Shown: positions 16,801 through 26,623, numbered from the stretch's first letter. The stretch is 64,000 nucleotides of DNA from CBDCOD01 sp965219665 (GCA_965219665.1 CBDCOD010000020.1:1-64000); one strand, 5' to 3'. Numbers and translations are program-made. The notes: generated from the letters alone by a model not told the origin.

Positions 16801-18171
16801 ATGTTAGAGACACTAAGCGACCGATTACAGAGCACGGTCAAGAAATTACGGGGACAAGCGCGGCTGACAGAAGCCAATATTCAGGATACTCTACGAGATG
16901 TACGGCGTGCTCTGTTAGAAGCAGATGTTGCGCTGCCAGTCGTTAAACAACTTATAGATACGCTGCAGCAAAAAGCGGTTGGTCAAGAAGTCGTAGGTAG
17001 TTTAACGCCGGGTCAGCAGTTGATTAAAGTAGTGCAACGCACTTTAATTGATGTACTGGGAACAGAAACCAGTACATTAAACTTGCGTACACAGCCGCCT
17101 GCTGTGATTCTGGTTGCTGGTTTGCAAGGGGTAGGTAAAACCACCAGTATCGCTAAATTAGCAAAGTTGCTCAAAGGGCAGAAGAAAAAGGTACTACTGG
17201 TCAGTGCTGATACCTATCGTCCTGCCGCACGGGATCAACTGGCAACACTCGCGCAACAAATTGATGTACGTTATGAGCCATGCGAAGGGGCTGTAAAACC
17301 TATTGATATAGCAACACAAGGATTGAGCGTAGCACGCCGTGGTCTCTATGATATTTTACTGGTTGATACAGCAGGTCGCCTGCATGTGGATGCTGACATG
17401 ATGGACGAAATTGTTGCCATACACCAAGCCATAACGCCAATAGAAACTTTATTGGTTAGTGATGCGCAGGCAGGGCAAGACGCGGTTAATAGTGCTGCAA
17501 GTTTTCATCAGGCATTACCAATTAGTGGCTTAGTGATGACTAAAGTGGATGGTGATGCACGAGGTGGGGCAATTTTATCTGTGCGTGAGGTCGTGGGACA
17601 GCCGATTAAATACCTAACCACTGGTGAAAAATTAGACGCTATTGAGATTTTCAATCCTGAACGGGTCGTATCGCGCATTTTAGGTATGGGCGATATGATA
17701 GGCATGATTGAAGACATTGAGCGTAAAGGGGATGCCAAACAAGCCAAAAAAACGCTGGAGAAAATGCGAAAAGGCAAAGGCATGGACCTGAACGATTTTC
17801 GCGCGCAACTACAGCAAATGTTAGACATGGGTGGTATGAATAGTATCCTATCCAAAATGCCTGGGATGGGGGCAATGCAACAGAAAGTGGCAGCGCAGAT
17901 GAATGATAAAAGTGTGCGCCATCAAATGGCCGTTATTGACTCTATGACACCGCATGAGCGCAGCAATCCTAATGTTTTACAGCGTACGCACAAGTTACGT
18001 ATTGCCAGCGGTTCAGGCACCAGCGTTCAGCAAGTCAATCAGTTGCTTAAACAATTTATGCAGATGAGTGGCATGATGAAAAAAATGAAAAATAAGAAGC
18101 AAGCACAACGTATGCTTTCAGGTCTAAAAGGGATGATGGGTGGCCCTGGTGGTTTACCACCCACTATGTAG
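16801..18171 (+). CDS. ffh: Signal recognition particle protein Ffh
   Basis: Ffh binds 4.5S RNA and signal sequences of nascent membrane proteins and delivers ribosomes to FtsY. The 456-residue protein has the N helical domain, a GTPase domain with G1 GLQGVGKTTS (about residues 106-115), DTYRPAARDQL, G3 DTAGR, the G4 motif TKVDGDARGG, and a C-terminal methionine-rich M domain ending in GLKGMMGGPGG. Its start is 5 nt after the upstream stop. All motifs are intact. Confidence 0.97.
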   Translation: MLETLSDRLQSTVKKLRGQARLTEANIQDTLRDVRRALLEADVALPVVKQLIDTLQQKAVGQEVVGSLTPGQQLIKVVQRTLIDVLGTETSTLNLRTQPPAVILVAGLQGVGKTTSIAKLAKLLKGQKKKVLLVSADTYRPAARDQLATLAQQIDVRYEPCEGAVKPIDIATQGLSVARRGLYDILLVDTAGRLHVDADMMDEIVAIHQAITPIETLLVSDAQAGQDAVNSAASFHQALPISGLVMTKVDGDARGGAILSVREVVGQPIKYLTTGEKLDAIEIFNPERVVSRILGMGDMIGMIEDIERKGDAKQAKKTLEKMRKGKGMDLNDFRAQLQQMLDMGGMNSILSKMPGMGAMQQKVAAQMNDKSVRHQMAVIDSMTPHERSNPNVLQRTHKLRIASGSGTSVQQVNQLLKQFMQMSGMMKKMKNKKQAQRMLSGLKGMMGGPGGLPPTM

Positions 18172-18292
18172 CGCTTTATTTTTGCACTAACAACACATTC
18201 TGCAACAATGTTGGGCTTAGGGCGGCACGAGTTAGTATGCAACTTTATGGATAAAACGTCATCTTGGATATGCAAGTTACTCTATAAGCGGG

Positions 18293-18298
18293 TAGAAT
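18293..18298 (+). promoter_or_regulatory. Probable -10 box for 6S RNA
   Basis: TAGAAT lies about 10 bases before the proposed 5' end of 6S RNA and matches the sigma-70 -10 consensus at five of six bases. I see no convincing -35 at 16-18 bp spacing. Confidence 0.4.
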
Positions 18299-18307
18299 CA
18301 CAGACAA

Positions 18308-18484
18308 GCTCTGTGGTGTTCGTAATAGGAACGCATTCTTTGTACCTTAATTTACAGTTGCAGGTGTTTGATTGAAGAATGGTGTGTGAAACTGCTCAAG
18401 CGGTATTCCCTAAAATGCTTCAGATTTCACCGTCTTTGAACCAACAGGTTCAAAGAAGCAATTTCCCTAACGGCATTGCGGAGC
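18308..18484 (+). ncRNA. ssrS: 6S RNA
   Basis: 6S RNA binds sigma-70 RNA polymerase in stationary phase by mimicking an open promoter. The sequence is about 177 nt and sits directly before the 5-formyl-THF cyclo-ligase gene, the conserved 6S location. The terminal helix is formed by GCTCTGTGGTGTT near 18308 and the complementary strand ending GCGGAGC at 18484, with several G-U pairs. The internal TTTGAACC-AACA-GGTTCAAA hairpin near the 3' side matches the CUUGAACCAAGGGUUCAAG hairpin of E. coli 6S RNA. The ends are approximate. It fills the stretch between ffh and the cyclo-ligase, which has no other feature. Confidence 0.85.
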
Positions 18485-18503
18485 CCCATTTTCTTTTATT
18501 CTA

Positions 18504-19148
18504 TTGGCTTACGTGTCTTTTGAGAATTCTATAAAATCTGAGCGCAAAAGTATTGTACGTAGTCATTTGCGCCGTAGACGTAGCGCCTTTATTATTTCTA
18601 AAAAAAACAAATTAGCACGCCAACTACGGCAACATGGTTTGCGTGCACTGAGCGATGAGAAACGCATCGTTTGTTTTCTCCCATTAAATGAAGAGGCGCC
18701 AATCACCAGACTTATACATAGTTTGCGCTCTCAAGGCAAAGAAATCTATGTACCCATTGTGGTCGGATGTAGATTGTATTTAAGGGCGGCGCCTTTCAGC
18801 AAAAGTGCCTATAAGCGTCATGATTTGGGTATGTTAGAGCCTATTACTGGTAGGTATGTTCAATTATCACTAATAGATGCTATTTTAGTTCCTTTTGTAG
18901 GTATAGATGAGCAGGGATATAGATTAGGAATGGGTGGAGGGTTCTATGATCAATTTTTGGCACGTACCCAGTTTATGCCCAATCCTCCTAAAGTATATGG
19001 CGTTGGTGTTAGTGTGCAGCAGTGTTCCCAATTGCCTATAGAGGAATGGGATGTGCGTTTGCCACGTTGGATTAGTGAGTGGGGTGTGCAGCAATTTTCT
19101 GGCGCAGGATTTCGTAAAGGGCAGCGCTGCAAGCGCTTGCTACATTAA
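18504..19148 (+). CDS. ygfA: 5-formyltetrahydrofolate cyclo-ligase
   Basis: This enzyme converts 5-formyl-THF to 5,10-methenyl-THF using ATP. The protein of about 214 residues has a basic N-terminal helix (SHLRRRRSA), the FLPLNEEAP segment, and the diagnostic C-terminal GYRLGMGGGFYDQF loop (about residues 138-151) that binds ATP. There is no ATG at the start: TTG 18504 or GTG 18513 are the candidates. 6S RNA lies immediately upstream, as in E. coli, where the pair is co-transcribed. The 3' end overlaps the convergent rlmB coding region by 77 bp. Confidence 0.88.
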   Translation: MAYVSFENSIKSERKSIVRSHLRRRRSAFIISKKNKLARQLRQHGLRALSDEKRIVCFLPLNEEAPITRLIHSLRSQGKEIYVPIVVGCRLYLRAAPFSKSAYKRHDLGMLEPITGRYVQLSLIDAILVPFVGIDEQGYRLGMGGGFYDQFLARTQFMPNPPKVYGVGVSVQQCSQLPIEEWDVRLPRWISEWGVQQFSGAGFRKGQRCKRLLH

Positions 19149-19824
19149 GGCTTTCTACTTTATCGCTTAAGGGCAAACTGACTGTATGATCACAGAGTGT
19201 GCGTGTACTTTGCTTTAAGCCTTCTCCCTCACTACCAAGCACTATGGCAGTGGCTTGATTGCTAAAATCGCAAGCATATAAGGATTGTTGTGCATGACCA
19301 TCTAAAGCATACGTCCAAATATTTGCTTGTTGCAGATGTTGTATGCTACGACGTATGTTTTTGACGCGGTAAACAGATAGTAATTCTGAGGCACCACAAG
19401 CGCTTTTGCGCACTACGGGGGTGAATGGGGCACTATCATGTTGACTTAGGATTACTCCATCTACTGAAGTGGCGCAGGCATTGCGCAAAACAGCCCCTAA
19501 ATTGCCAGGATTTTGAATGCGCTCTAATATAAGCCATAAAGAATGGCTTGCATCATTTTCTAAATGTTGTTTTAGGGCTTTTTCGCCTAATTCTGCTCGA
19601 GGGCGAATTGCTGCAACGATCCCTTGATGATTGCTGCCTTCTGCTAATTTATCCAAGGTGTCTTTTGTACAGTTTTGTATAGGAATCCCTTGTTGCTGAC
19701 AGGCTTCCAACAGAGGGTTCAGCGAGTCACTGTGTGTAGAAAAGATAGAAAGCAGTGCTTGTGGTCGGTGAGTAAGAATAGTGTGTATGGCTTTACGACC
19801 GGGCAGATAGAAGGAGTTTGCCAT
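19072..19824 (-). CDS. rlmB: 23S rRNA 2'-O-ribose methyltransferase, RlmB type (SpoU family)
   Basis: RlmB methylates the ribose of G2251 in 23S rRNA using SAM. The 250-residue protein has the substrate-binding N-terminal domain (GRKAIHTIL) and a C-terminal SPOUT knot with the three family motifs: motif 1 around ERIQNPGNLGAVLRNA, motif 2 in ATAIVLGSEGEGL, and motif 3 in SLPLSDKVESLNVASAC. It is the last gene of the hflK-hflC-hisZ-purA-rnr-rlmB run, as in E. coli where rlmB follows rnr. Its 3' end overlaps the convergent cyclo-ligase gene. Confidence 0.93.
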   Translation of the reverse strand: MANSFYLPGRKAIHTILTHRPQALLSIFSTHSDSLNPLLEACQQQGIPIQNCTKDTLDKLAEGSNHQGIVAAIRPRAELGEKALKQHLENDASHSLWLILERIQNPGNLGAVLRNACATSVDGVILSQHDSAPFTPVVRKSACGASELLSVYRVKNIRRSIQHLQQANIWTYALDGHAQQSLYACDFSNQATAIVLGSEGEGLKQSTRTLCDHTVSLPLSDKVESLNVASACSAALYEILRQKIAAHPTH

Positions 19825-19915
19825 TTGTAGTTATGCTGTTATTCTAGTGCGTGTTTGTAATGGTTTGCTTGTGAGATTGCATCAGGTGCAAATCATGCAG
19901 TGTGTTTAGCTACTG

Positions 19916-22041
19916 CTACTGCGCAGTGCATAAATCTATGCGGCGTTTATCTAAATCTACCTCTTTAATTTCAACCTTTAAGCGTGTTCCAATTGTATAG
20001 TGCATTTTACTCGTTTCACCATTCAAACTATGTGTTACAGGGTCATAGTGATAATAGTCAGACTTGAGCGATGATACATGCACCAGCCCTTCGATGGATA
20101 GGTCATCTATAGATGCAAATAGCCCAAAGGGTACTATCCCTGAGACAGTTGCTGCAAATTTCTTGCCAATATGGTTTTGAGCATATAGACATTTGAGTGC
20201 ATTTAATACTTCACGGCTGGCGTCATCAGCACGCCGCTCATTGAGTGAGCAGGATTCGCCCATAGAGACGAGGTTTATGATGGCTATAACGCACCGTGTG
20301 ATTGTGATGAATAATTTGTTTGATTAAGCGATGGATGATTAAGTCTGGGTAGCGTCTAATTGGGGAGGTGAAATGCGTATAGAGATCAAAATTTAGCCGT
20401 AGTGTCCAATATTTTCTGGGCTATATACTGCTTGCTTGAAGGTGCGTAGGATGGCAGTCGTTACCAGTGCTTCGTTTGGTGTATTGCGCACTTGTTTCAG
20501 CAGATGAGAAAAATCATGGGTAGAGGGTTTTTTGCCACCTGATAGAGACAATTTCAGATTCTGCAATGTATCTCCAAGTGCAGCGACCTTTTCTGGGTCA
20601 GGCGTGTCATGAATACGATAGAGCAGTGGGAGGTTGTGTTGCTGAATATAGCGTGCAGCACAGGTGTTAGCTAACAGCATACACTCTTCTATAATTTTAT
20701 TAGAACGCGTTAGTTGATACTGTTTGATGTTTTTTATTGCCCCGTTGTCTTTGAGATTGACCACTGTTTGAGGGGTGTTTATCTCTAAAGTTCCTCGACT
20801 TTGGCGCTTCTTTTTCAGTGCTTCATACAGTGTATTGAGAGCAGAAATATTGCTGACTACTTTGGGATCAGCATGCCAGTTTTTTTGGTTAGGGATATCC
20901 AGCATATCTGTTACCTGCTGATAAGTCAGGCGTGCGTGTGAGTGCATAACACCCTCTTGGAACGCACAATCTATAAGCTCTCCACTATGGTCTAACTGCA
21001 TACTACAGACCATGCACAGTCTATCCACCGCTGGGTTTAATGAGCATAGGTCATTGGATAAACGCTCGGGAAGCATAGGAATGACTTTGTCAGGAAAGTA
21101 CACGGAAGTGCCGCGGTGGTATGCTTCTTTATCTAATGCAGAAGCGGGTTTGACAAAGTGTGCAACATCAGCAATAGCAACCATAAGTTGCCATCCTTGT
21201 GGCGTTTTTTTCGCAAAAACCCGCATCATCAAAATCTTTAGAGTCGGCTCCATCAATGGTTATAAATGCAGTTTTGCGCAGGTCAACGCGGCGCTTTAAT
21301 TCTGTTGTACTAATCTCTTCTTTGAGCGATTTGATTGCCGTTAAGCAGGCTTTATTCCAAGTATTGGGAATGTTGAAGGAGCGTATGGCTACTTCTGTAG
21401 CATTACTGGCATCATATTGTTTGGCTAATATGGAGGAGATTTTGCCAATGGGCGGGGAATGGGTAGTTGGGTAGTGGGTTATGTGTGCTTCTACTAACTT
21501 TCCTTTTAGGCTGCGCTTAGCATCTGGGATAATCATATCTTGGGTGAACAAAAGGAGAAGCAACTTTCAAAAAGCCAATTCCTCCTTCAAAATAGATAGT
21601 TCCTACTAAGTGCGTAGTGCCTTTAGTGATAATTTCGGCAATAGTTGCTTCACCTTCCTTTTTACTGCCTTCAGATTTTTCCGCCACATAAGCTAGCACA
21701 ATATCACCATGTAATACTTTGCGCATTTGAGTAGGCGCAATAAAATAACGCTTGTCAGGAGTAATTAACTTGCCGTGACCACTTGGATTAGAAGCAATGC
21801 GCCCTTTGATAAGATCCATATATTTGGCAAGCCCATATTTTTTGCTACGATTAAACAGAATTTGCCCATCACGCACCATTGCTTTTAAGCGAAAATTAAG
21901 CGGCTTTGTGGCTTCTTCGCTTGGCTGTAAAATTTCAATAAGTGATTGGAAAGTAAGTGGCTTTCCAGCCTGTTTTAGGGCATGGAGAATGTCTTTTCGC
22001 TCAGGGACGCTATCGACTTTATGGTGTTTTTTATAATTCAA
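19916..22041 (-). pseudogene. rnr: Ribonuclease R, broken by four single-base frameshifts
   Basis: RNase R is a processive 3'-5' exoribonuclease that degrades structured RNA. The reading frame is recognisable along its whole length (about 708 codons, with a shorter basic tail than E. coli) but runs through five pieces. Piece 1 (from TTG 22041, overlapping the purA stop) has the winged-helix and cold-shock domains. Piece 2 ends at the catalytic ADSKDFDDA. Piece 3 holds VAIADVAHF, NDLCSLNP and IEECMLLAN. A short piece has HFTSPIRRYPDL, and the last has MGESCSLNERRAD and the S1 domain. Indels lie near 21550 (extra base), 21220-21222 (extra base in a G run), 20395-20398 (missing base) and 20269-20278 (extra base). 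The protein cannot be made intact as read. Confidence 0.9.
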
Positions 22042-23364
22042 AATGTAGTAAAGGTCTGGTTCCGATCAGGACCTGTAGATACCAGTGCTATAGGTACATT
22101 CAACTGCTGCTCGATGTATTGTAGATAATGTTTTGCATTATCTGGAAGGTCTGAATAGTTCTGGACAGCAGTAGTGCTACACTGCCATCCTGCAAAGGTG
22201 CGATACATAGGTTCTGCCTGATCTAATTGATTTGCAGACAGACTGCATTGCTCATATATCTTGCCATTTATACGGTAGGCGTAGCACACATCAATAGTCT
22301 CTAAATTGTCTAACACATCTAATTTAGTGATGCACAGTCCACTAAGACCGTTAAGGAGGACAGAGCGGCGAAGAATAACTAAGTCTAACCAACCACAGCG
22401 GCGTGCGCGACCTGTGGTTGCGCCGATTTCACCGCCAACTTCACCCAAATAATGCCCAATCTCCCCGTCAATATCTGGTTGCTCTGTAGGGAACGGACCA
22501 CTGCCAACACGTGTAGTGTATGCTTTAACGATGCCTAATGTGTAATCAATGCTTTGTGCGCCGATACCAATCCCCGAACCTGCGCCACCAATAGTGGTAT
22601 TAGAGGAGGTAACAAAAGGGTAGGTACCGTGGTCAATATCTAATAAAGTGCCTTGTGCGCCTTCTAACAGCAGGCGCTTTTTGTCTTGCTTTGCTTGATG
22701 GATAATCTGCGTCACATCACGAACCATAGGCTTGATAGCAATTGCCCATTCATGCAGCTGCTCCCAATGCTTAGCAGCATCAACGGGAGGGGCTTTATAG
22801 TAAGAAGTTAGCATAAAATTATGGTAGTCTGCCAGTTCCTCAAACAGGGGCTTATGTGCTTCCAAGTTGAGAAGATGTTCTGCTCGCATACCGCGGCGTG
22901 CTACTTTATCTTCATAGGCAGGTCCGATACCATTGCCCGTTGTACCAATCGCTTGCTCTCCACGGCGCGCTTCACGTGCATTATCCAATGCAATATGAAA
23001 ATCTAAAATAAGTGGACAGGCGAGGCTGATGCTTAGAGCTGAACGGACCTCAACTCCAGCTTCTTCTAATTCTGTTATTTCTTTTCAATAGGCTTGCAGG
23101 GGAGAGTACCACTCCATTGCCAATGAGACACTGCTTATTAGAATGTAATATGCCAGAGGGAATAAGGTGGAGAACGGTTTTTTTGTTGTCAATAATCAAG
23201 GTATGCCCTGCATTATGCCCTCCTTGAAACCGTGCAACATAGTCCATTTTTTCGCTCAGCCAGTCAACCAGTTTGCCTTTACCTTCATCACCCCACTGCG
23301 TGCCAACTACAGCGATTGCGTCAGCGCTAAACAAAGGGTGAGATTCGATTGGGTTATGTATCAT
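22038..23364 (-). pseudogene. purA: Adenylosuccinate synthetase, interrupted by a one-base frameshift
   Basis: PurA joins IMP and aspartate with GTP in the first step from IMP to AMP. The start ATG at 23364 lies inside the end of hisZ. The N-terminal part has the P-loop-like VGTQWGDEGKGK and GGHNAGHT. The frame breaks at four As (minus strand) at 23082-23085, leading to an early stop. Removing one base restores LLKEITELEEAGVEVR and joins the rest, which has TTGNGIGPAYEDK, the GAQGTLLDIDHGTYPFVT segment, GEIGATTGRARRCGW and TGPDR at the end. Everything else looks normal (about 441 codons). This gene is usually essential without adenine uptake, so base-calling error is a serious alternative to real loss. 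Confidence 0.88.
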
Positions 23365-24262
23365 TTGTATTATTTTGTACAGATAAAAGGCTATGCATGT
23401 CCACACTAAAGCCAACAGCAGCGCGTGCATGCCCAAACGCTTCACCAATACCATCATAGCGACCGCCACGGGCTATTAAGCACTGATTGCTATATAACTG
23501 CCAGTTTATGCCAGTATAAGCATTTAAGCCATCAATGTTGGTGAAATCATAATGTAGTGTAATGTTTGTAAATTCTTTTGCTATTATTGCCCCTGCGTGC
23601 TGCGCATCGCTTATATCCAAGCCACAGGCATCCATATCTTGTGCAAAAGCATCTAAATAGTTACCAGACCAATCCATTGCCCCATGTAAACTTGATGTTT
23701 GGGTTGCCTGTAAGCGTGATCTATCGTGTTGCTGATAGATAGGCAGTAAATCAGGGTTTTGAGCGAACAGGGCTTTTAATATGCGAGCATCGCTAATATT
23801 CAGGGTTAGTGCATGGGCTTGACACTGTAAGGCAATGTTCAGTACATGGCGCACTACATCAATGTCAGCTTGAAGATTTTCATCGCCAAATAATTCAGCG
23901 CCACACTTATAAGGATTGCGTGGTGATTGCAGCATAGTGGTTGGTGGTGTCAGCACTTCACCTGCATAGCAGTAGCGCATAATACCATCATTTCGTAGGC
24001 TGGCATCCATTCGGGTTATTTGTGCAGTGATATCCGTGCGGATAGCGAGTGTATCGGTGCTGCTATCATGTATCAAGCAGGGCGGCAATGCACTTGGTGC
24101 TGCGCTCAGTGTTTCTAAGTGCTCAACAATAGGGGGATGGACATAAGCGAAGCCTTGTTCCACCAAATAGTCCAATATATGCCTACGCAGTTGCTCAAAC
24201 TGCCAAGCGTAGGGTGGTCTTATATCGTCTAATTGGGGTGGTAATTGCCAGCGCGTACTCAT
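23354..24262 (-). CDS. hisZ: ATP phosphoribosyltransferase regulatory subunit
   Basis: HisZ is a catalytically inactive class II aminoacyl-tRNA synthetase paralogue that partners the short form of HisG in the first step of histidine synthesis. The 302-residue protein has the synthetase-like N-terminus (PYAWQFEQLRRHILDYL), the TDITAQITRMDA motif, the GAELFGDENLQADIDVV segment and ARGGRYDGIG near the end. It is roughly 80 residues shorter than typical HisZ (about 385). It overlaps the purA start by 11 nt and follows the DUF2065 gene, the conserved gammaproteobacterial order. Confidence 0.88.
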   Translation of the reverse strand: MSTRWQLPPQLDDIRPPYAWQFEQLRRHILDYLVEQGFAYVHPPIVEHLETLSAAPSALPPCLIHDSSTDTLAIRTDITAQITRMDASLRNDGIMRYCYAGEVLTPPTTMLQSPRNPYKCGAELFGDENLQADIDVVRHVLNIALQCQAHALTLNISDARILKALFAQNPDLLPIYQQHDRSRLQATQTSSLHGAMDWSGNYLDAFAQDMDACGLDISDAQHAGAIIAKEFTNITLHYDFTNIDGLNAYTGINWQLYSNQCLIARGGRYDGIGEAFGHARAAVGFSVDMHSLLSVQNNTNDT

Positions 24263-24269
24263 AAAGCTG

Positions 24270-24443
24270 TTATGGTATGAATGCTAATATGAGCGCGCCA
24301 ATGCCACAGAATACTAAGCCAGCTGTACGCAATGTGCTGTCAGGTAGTTGAGCGATTTTGTTCATAGTATTGCGCCAAGCTTGTGGCATTAATGCGGGCA
24401 TAGTACCCTCTATAATCAGAATAACTGCAATAACCTCTAACAC
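24270..24443 (-). CDS. DUF2065 (YjeT-type) small membrane protein
   Basis: This short frame of 57 residues starts at GTG 24443 and sits between hflC and hisZ. The product has two hydrophobic segments separated by a short polar stretch: a first segment ending in IIEG, then PALMPQAWRN, IAQLPDSTLR and a second hydrophobic segment to the end. That pattern (IEG...P...WR...LP...LR..G) is the DUF2065/YjeT family, which is regularly found downstream of hflC. The function is not known. No ATG is available in frame, so the start is uncertain. Confidence 0.7.
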   Translation of the reverse strand: MLEVIAVILIIEGTMPALMPQAWRNTMNKIAQLPDSTLRTAGLVFCGIGALILAFIP

Positions 24444-24457
24444 AACACAAGCAGTAG

Positions 24458-25327
24458 TTATGGCACTGTTTGTTTCGTATTAAAGAAGTCAAAAAATTGC
24501 GACTTAGTGTCTAACAGCAGTATATCGCGTTTGTTACTGAAACTGCGCTCGTAAGCAGTTAAAGAGCGATAGAAACGGAAAAAATCAGCATCTTGGGTGA
24601 ATGCCTCAGCGTATATGGTTGCAGCTTGTGCATCACCTTCACCTCTAATTTTTTCGGCATTTTTATAGGCATCTGCAATGATAATCGTACGCTTCCTATC
24701 TGCCTCTGCGCTAATTTTTTCAGATTCTTCCTTACCTTCTGAGCGTAGCTCCTTAGCGATTCTTTGTCGTTCAGATTCCATCCGTCGATAAACGGCATCG
24801 TTGACTTCAGAGGGTAAATCAACCCGCTTAACACGCACATCTTCCACTTCAATACCATACTTCTCTTCTGCAAGCTTTTGTGTAGATTTAGAAATAATCG
24901 TCATAATAGCTGAGCGTTGACCACTGATAACTTCTTGCACAGTGCGTTTAGCGAATTCTGCGCGCAAGCCATCATTGACAATTTCAGCCAAACGCGCATT
25001 AGCAGCATTTATATTGCCGCCAACACTGGTATAAAATTTAGTGAGGTTAACAATGCGCCATTTAGCAAATGAATCAACTTTTACTTTTTTCTTCTCTTTA
25101 GTTAAGTAAATTTCAGGAGGCGAATCCAAAGTTTGCAAACGGGCATCAAACTTTAGAACATTATTTACAAACGGGATTTTAAGGTACAGGCCAGGCTTAA
25201 AATCTGAGCGAATAATTTCACCAAAGCGCAATAGTAGCGCCTTTTCACGCTCGTGAACCATAAAAAAGGCATTGAGCAATAAAAATACTGCCAAAGCGAT
25301 AATGGTAAAAGAAAAATTACGGATCAT
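24458..25327 (-). CDS. hflC: FtsH protease modulator HflC
   Basis: HflC forms with HflK the large SPFH cage around the FtsH protease in the inner membrane. The 289-residue protein has an N-terminal transmembrane anchor (about residues 6-24), the SPFH/band-7 domain starting at EREKALLLRFGEI, the conserved QTLDSPPEIYLTKEKK strand, and a charged coiled-coil region (about 185-245). Its ATG overlaps the hflK stop by 4 nt. All regions of a typical HflC are present. Confidence 0.95.
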   Translation of the reverse strand: MIRNFSFTIIALAVFLLLNAFFMVHEREKALLLRFGEIIRSDFKPGLYLKIPFVNNVLKFDARLQTLDSPPEIYLTKEKKKVKVDSFAKWRIVNLTKFYTSVGGNINAANARLAEIVNDGLRAEFAKRTVQEVISGQRSAIMTIISKSTQKLAEEKYGIEVEDVRVKRVDLPSEVNDAVYRRMESERQRIAKELRSEGKEESEKISAEADRKRTIIIADAYKNAEKIRGEGDAQAATIYAEAFTQDADFFRFYRSLTAYERSFSNKRDILLLDTKSQFFDFFNTKQTVP

Positions 25328-26493
25328 TTTGTCCCCCTGCTATTTCTGGCGTTTTGACGTAAATTATTGAGACGACTGCTGATGTTTTGTGTGGCAGATG
25401 GGGCACTCTCACGGATGACCTGTTCAATATTGTTGGTTTGGGTGCTATTGCTGATCAAATTATTGAGTGGCAAATACAACAGGTTATTACTATTATCAAC
25501 ATCCAAAATTACCTTACTACTATTATGAAACACCTTTTCTAAAGTCTGTAGATATAACCGTTCTCTCATAATCTCAGGTGCTTGCTTATAAGCAACTAAT
25601 ATGCTATTAAAGCGATGCGCCTCACCAGTTGATTCAGCAATAACTCGCTCACGGTAGGCAATTGATTCTTCCTTCAGACGCGCTGCTTCACCACGTGCTT
25701 GTGGCAAGATTTGGTTTGAATAAGCTTGTGCCTCGTTGATAAAGCGTTCTTTATCCTCACGCGCTTTAACCGCATCATTAAAAGCTGCCTGTACTTGTTG
25801 TGGTGCGCTCGCATCACGCATATTCACCGTGTACACTAGCAGGCCTGTGGCGTACTCATTCAAGGTTTTTTGTACTAATGTTTTGACCTCAGAAGCAACT
25901 TGTTCACGCCCCTCAGTAAGCACGTTATCCATGCTGTTGCGTCCAACAACCTCACGCAAAGCACTCTCGGTGATTTCACGAAGCGTTAACTCGGGATCAC
26001 GCACATTAAAAGCATAGTCTTTAGCAGAGATGACCTGATATTGAACACTGAGTTGCACATCAATGATATTTTCATCCTCAGTAAGCATTAATGCTTCATC
26101 TAATACCTTGTTGCCGTTCTGCCTAAAACCAATTTCAGCACTACGAACGCGCGATACATTGACAACCTCTACTTGCTCAATAGGCACGGGCAGATGCCAA
26201 TTCAAACCTTCGGTTGTTTCCTTAACAAATTTGCCAAAACGGGTAACTACACCGCGTTCAGCATTTTCTATCTGATAAAAACCGGAAAGCCCCCAGCCGA
26301 TTAAGGCTACGAGTACAACGCTACTGATTGTTTTTATAGGCAACTTAGGTGGTTCTCCACTATTATCGTCACCATCTGACTTCGGGTTTTTATCGCCCAA
26401 AAATTGCCTTATTTTTTGTATGAAGGCATTAAAGTCATCCGGCTGGCGGCCTCCCCATGGGTCATTAGGGCCACCTGATTGGTTCCAAGACAT
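25324..26493 (-). CDS. hflK: FtsH protease modulator HflK
   Basis: HflK is the partner of HflC. The 389-residue protein begins with a glycine- and tryptophan-rich cytoplasmic stretch (MSWNQSGGPNDPWGGR), then one transmembrane segment (about residues 55-72), the band-7 domain (ENAERGVVTRFGKFV onward), and a coiled coil (about 235-300), with a polar tail. It is the first gene of the minus-strand run to rlmB, and a good promoter is visible upstream at 26594-26623. Confidence 0.96.
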   Translation of the reverse strand: MSWNQSGGPNDPWGGRQPDDFNAFIQKIRQFLGDKNPKSDGDDNSGEPPKLPIKTISSVVLVALIGWGLSGFYQIENAERGVVTRFGKFVKETTEGLNWHLPVPIEQVEVVNVSRVRSAEIGFRQNGNKVLDEALMLTEDENIIDVQLSVQYQVISAKDYAFNVRDPELTLREITESALREVVGRNSMDNVLTEGREQVASEVKTLVQKTLNEYATGLLVYTVNMRDASAPQQVQAAFNDAVKAREDKERFINEAQAYSNQILPQARGEAARLKEESIAYRERVIAESTGEAHRFNSILVAYKQAPEIMRERLYLQTLEKVFHNSSKVILDVDNSNNLLYLPLNNLISNSTQTNNIEQVIRESAPSATQNISSRLNNLRQNARNSRGTK

Positions 26494-26593
26494 AAATCTC
26501 CTTATCGTGGTTTTTGTAAGAATGGTAGTTTAGGCATGCCTTTTAATAGACGCTCAAAATGTGTACAGCACGCTCTCATACTAAGCAGGCGAC

Positions 26594-26623
26594 ATTATAA
26601 GGGAAAGTGCAGTGTATATTGAA
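26594..26623 (-). promoter_or_regulatory. Probable sigma-70 promoter for the hflK operon
   Basis: On the minus strand TTCAAT (26623-26618) and TATAAT (26599-26594) are separated by 18 bp, about 100 bases before the hflK start. The -10 is a perfect consensus; the -35 matches at three or four positions. Confidence 0.5.

Noticed and set aside
20269..23085. Programmed frameshifting in rnr and purA
   Set aside because: Sites lack slippery heptamers with downstream pseudoknots, are of both signs, and several occur in one gene; decay or sequence error is simpler.
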